Source of the DNA: Bacteroidia bacterium
GTDB taxonomy: Bacteria > Bacteroidota > Bacteroidia > JAESSM01 > NORP286
Reading direction: 5' to 3'
NCBI GenBank assembly: GCA_016764115.1
Contig: JAESSM010000162.1
Span: 1-7,988, forward strand
DNA length: 7,988 bases
Both the position numbers and the translations under genes were made by a program. The notes below the pieces were generated by a model. It ran no database searches. It was not told the DNA's origin and saw only the letters and a program-made list of their open reading frames with translations. Below are positions 6,294 through 7,988 of this stretch, in pieces (the stretch's first letter is position 1; each line of letters opens with the position of its first letter).

Positions 6294-7988
6294 CTAATCA
6301 TTAATTTCTATTTTTTCTTTTCCAAGACTAATTTTTGAAAACATCCCAATAAACTTTTTGAGTATATCAAAATAGAGAGTAAAATATAGCAAGACTACCA
6401 TAGTCCAAATGACAATAATATTAAACGAAAAAGTATTGTAAAATTTACCCATAAAATGTTTTACCGGTGCATAAAAATGAGCTCGAAAATCAAACATCCC
6501 AGCTATATTTACCGGATCTAAATAGATAGGATCTACCTGCTGAATAAGTCTATTATTTTGTTCAATTATTCGTTTTTTAACCATTGTATTTTTAGCTATA
6601 TCGGCCAGGTTTTCATTGTGATATGCATTACACATATATCTAAATTTTAACCTCTTTCTAGGATCTGATTGCATTTCGCTTATTAAGTAATCCTTTTCAG
6701 AATTAGCAAAATTGAATTCTTGTATGTAAAAGTCCTTTAGATTTTCAAGATACCTCATTGTACTATCTGCAGTGGTAGGAGAAAATTTCTCAATATTTAA
6801 TTTTTCAATATGGTTAAATCTAATTGAAAGCACTTTGGACATTTCTGTGGCAATTTCATTTCCTAAAACAGTCAAATTAGACTCAAGTATCTCTAAGTCA
6901 TTTTTTGCCTTGATTATCAAATACTCATTATCGCTATCGTAGTTTCTCCGACAAGCATCAACTTTCTTAATCAATGTAGGAATTAGGTAAGATTTTTTAT
7001 AATCTGATATACTTTCCAACTTCTCCAATTCATATATTTTCTTTTCATATTCATTATTCACAAATTGTTCTACCACCAGCGCCTCGTAAGCCCAACGAGA
7101 TGTCATGAATTCAGCTAAAATAGGTACTCGATCTCTCCTTCCACTAATTAGATCATTCAGTTTATCAAAATTAAACATCGCTCCACTTAAAATCATTTGA
7201 GGTATCAGGAGTAAAGGGATTAGTATATACACGGTAACAGCTGACTTAAACGCAGATGAGATATTTAACCCTGTCATATTCGCGAAACAACCTGTAGCAA
7301 ATAAAACCAACCAATAGCTCATATTCATATCCCTAATATCCAATATCCAATTACCAATTAATACGAATGAAAATGATTGAATAGCGGTAATAAAAAACAT
7401 TATAAATGTTTTAGATAACAGGTAGCTAGTTTTACTAAGATTTAAAAATGCTTCTCTATTTCTTAATTTTCTATCTCTGATAATCTCTTCTGCACTTACA
7501 CTTAGACCCATGAATAGGACAACAATTACAGACATAAATAGATAAGCAGGTATATTTTCATTTTGTCTGTATAAATAGATTCCTGCATTTGGATCGTCTG
7601 TATAACGAATAATAAATGCTAAAAGAAATGCTAACAAAGGAGCTTCAAGCAAATTAATTAACAAATACTGAGTATTCTTTAGTTTAGAAAGGACATCTCT
7701 AAGAATAAATATTTGAAGTTGTTTAAAACGAGATGGGATTTTGAGATTGCTTTCAGGTTGATCTTCAATCTTTTTTACAATTGGTTTTAAACTATTCGCC
7801 TTAAAATGATCATTCCAATCTTTAGGAGATAACTTTCTTTTTTCCCTGAAATTACCATAATCATCAATTAATTTTTCTTCAATTATATTGAATACCAATT
7901 CAGGATCTACCTTTCCACAATCAGGACACTCACCCCTATCACTATTTATTTGATTAGATAGTCTCTTGAAATACATAATAGCTTCAAT
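6294..7988 (-). CDS. ABCG/White-type ABC transporter, permease half (5' end outside window)
   Basis: The frame is open to the right edge; four codons (I-E-A-I) precede the first visible Met at 7976-7974, which is probably internal. Numbering from that Met, YFKRL and the ECPDCGKVDPELVFNIIE stretch (16-33) match the ABCG linker, where a YF motif and CPxxxNPADF follow the ATPase domain. The full gene therefore very probably encodes an ATPase fused ahead of this permease. Six membrane helices are visible at about 102-124, 143-162, 188-211, 220-241, 246-266 and 516-536. The E-(x)n-RE signature with Tyr/Ser-Lys after helix 2 (163-190) and SRWAYEAL (293-300) are ABC2-membrane features of this family. 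Residues 267-515 form an outsized, charged, partly coiled-coil loop. ABCG proteins move lipids, sterols or hydrophobic compounds; the substrate here is unknown. The gene converges on the lipoprotein unit. The stop is TAG at 6296-6294. Confidence 0.85.
   Translation of the reverse strand: MEAIMYFKRLSNQINSDRGECPDCGKVDPELVFNIIEEKLIDDYGNFREKRKLSPKDWNDHFKANSLKPIVKKIEDQPESNLKIPSRFKQLQIFILRDVLSKLKNTQYLLINLLEAPLLAFLLAFIIRYTDDPNAGIYLYRQNENIPAYLFMSVIVVLFMGLSVSAEEIIRDRKLRNREAFLNLSKTSYLLSKTFIMFFITAIQSFSFVLIGNWILDIRDMNMSYWLVLFATGCFANMTGLNISSAFKSAVTVYILIPLLLIPQMILSGAMFNFDKLNDLISGRRDRVPILAEFMTSRWAYEALVVEQFVNNEYEKKIYELEKLESISDYKKSYLIPTLIKKVDACRRNYDSDNEYLIIKAKNDLEILESNLTVLGNEIATEMSKVLSIRFNHIEKLNIEKFSPTTADSTMRYLENLKDFYIQEFNFANSEKDYLISEMQSDPRKRLKFRYMCNAYHNENLADIAKNTMVKKRIIEQNNRLIQQVDPIYLDPVNIAGMFDFRAHFYAPVKHFMGKFYNTFSFNIIVIWTMVVLLYFTLYFDILKKFIGMFSKISLGKEKIEIND

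Overview
The window is about two-thirds A+T and reads as a chromosomal segment of a member of the Bacteroidota, probably a free-living or marine lineage such as Cytophagia or Flavobacteriia. Three things support this. There are matches to the Bacteroidota promoter -7 element TAnnTTTG. The TamB protein has C-terminal motifs of the Bacteroidota type and sits divergently next to tsaD. There is also a lipoprotein with a short acidic stretch after its lipid-attachment cysteine. No rRNA, tRNA, CRISPR array, insertion sequence or phage gene was seen.

Left part (1-4603): the first 60 bases are the start of tsaD on the minus strand, the enzyme subunit that makes the universal tRNA modification t6A. 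An 88-base divergent intergenic region separates it from a very large tamB-like gene on the plus strand (149-4603). TamB is an inner-membrane-anchored, beta-rich protein that spans the periplasm and is linked to outer-membrane assembly and lipid transport. No ATG lies near the tamB start. The membrane anchor reads open upstream of the first conventional start codon (TTG 149), so the true start is unresolved.

Middle (4604-4905): a 302-base gap holds a run of hairpins ending in a strong intrinsic terminator (4790-4820), followed by a well-matched promoter. The terminator stem contains the complete Shine-Dalgarno and anti-Shine-Dalgarno sequences. The hairpin run may be only the tamB 3' end or may be a small RNA.

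Right part (4906-7988): a two-gene unit encodes a helical lipoprotein of unknown function (4906-5829) and, four bases later, a small cysteine-containing exported protein (5834-6283). It converges, with a 10-base gap, on a minus-strand gene (6294-7988) that runs off the right edge. That gene encodes the permease half of an ABCG/White-type ABC transporter. The reading frame stays open to the window edge and begins with the region that normally joins the ATPase to the membrane domain, so the full gene very probably also encodes an ATPase upstream. Its permease carries an unusually large, charged loop of about 250 residues before the last membrane helix.

No complete new system can be demonstrated. 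The best candidate for an undescribed functional unit is the envelope set on the right: lipoprotein, exported cysteine protein and ABCG-like transporter. The link between the first two and the transporter is only by proximity.
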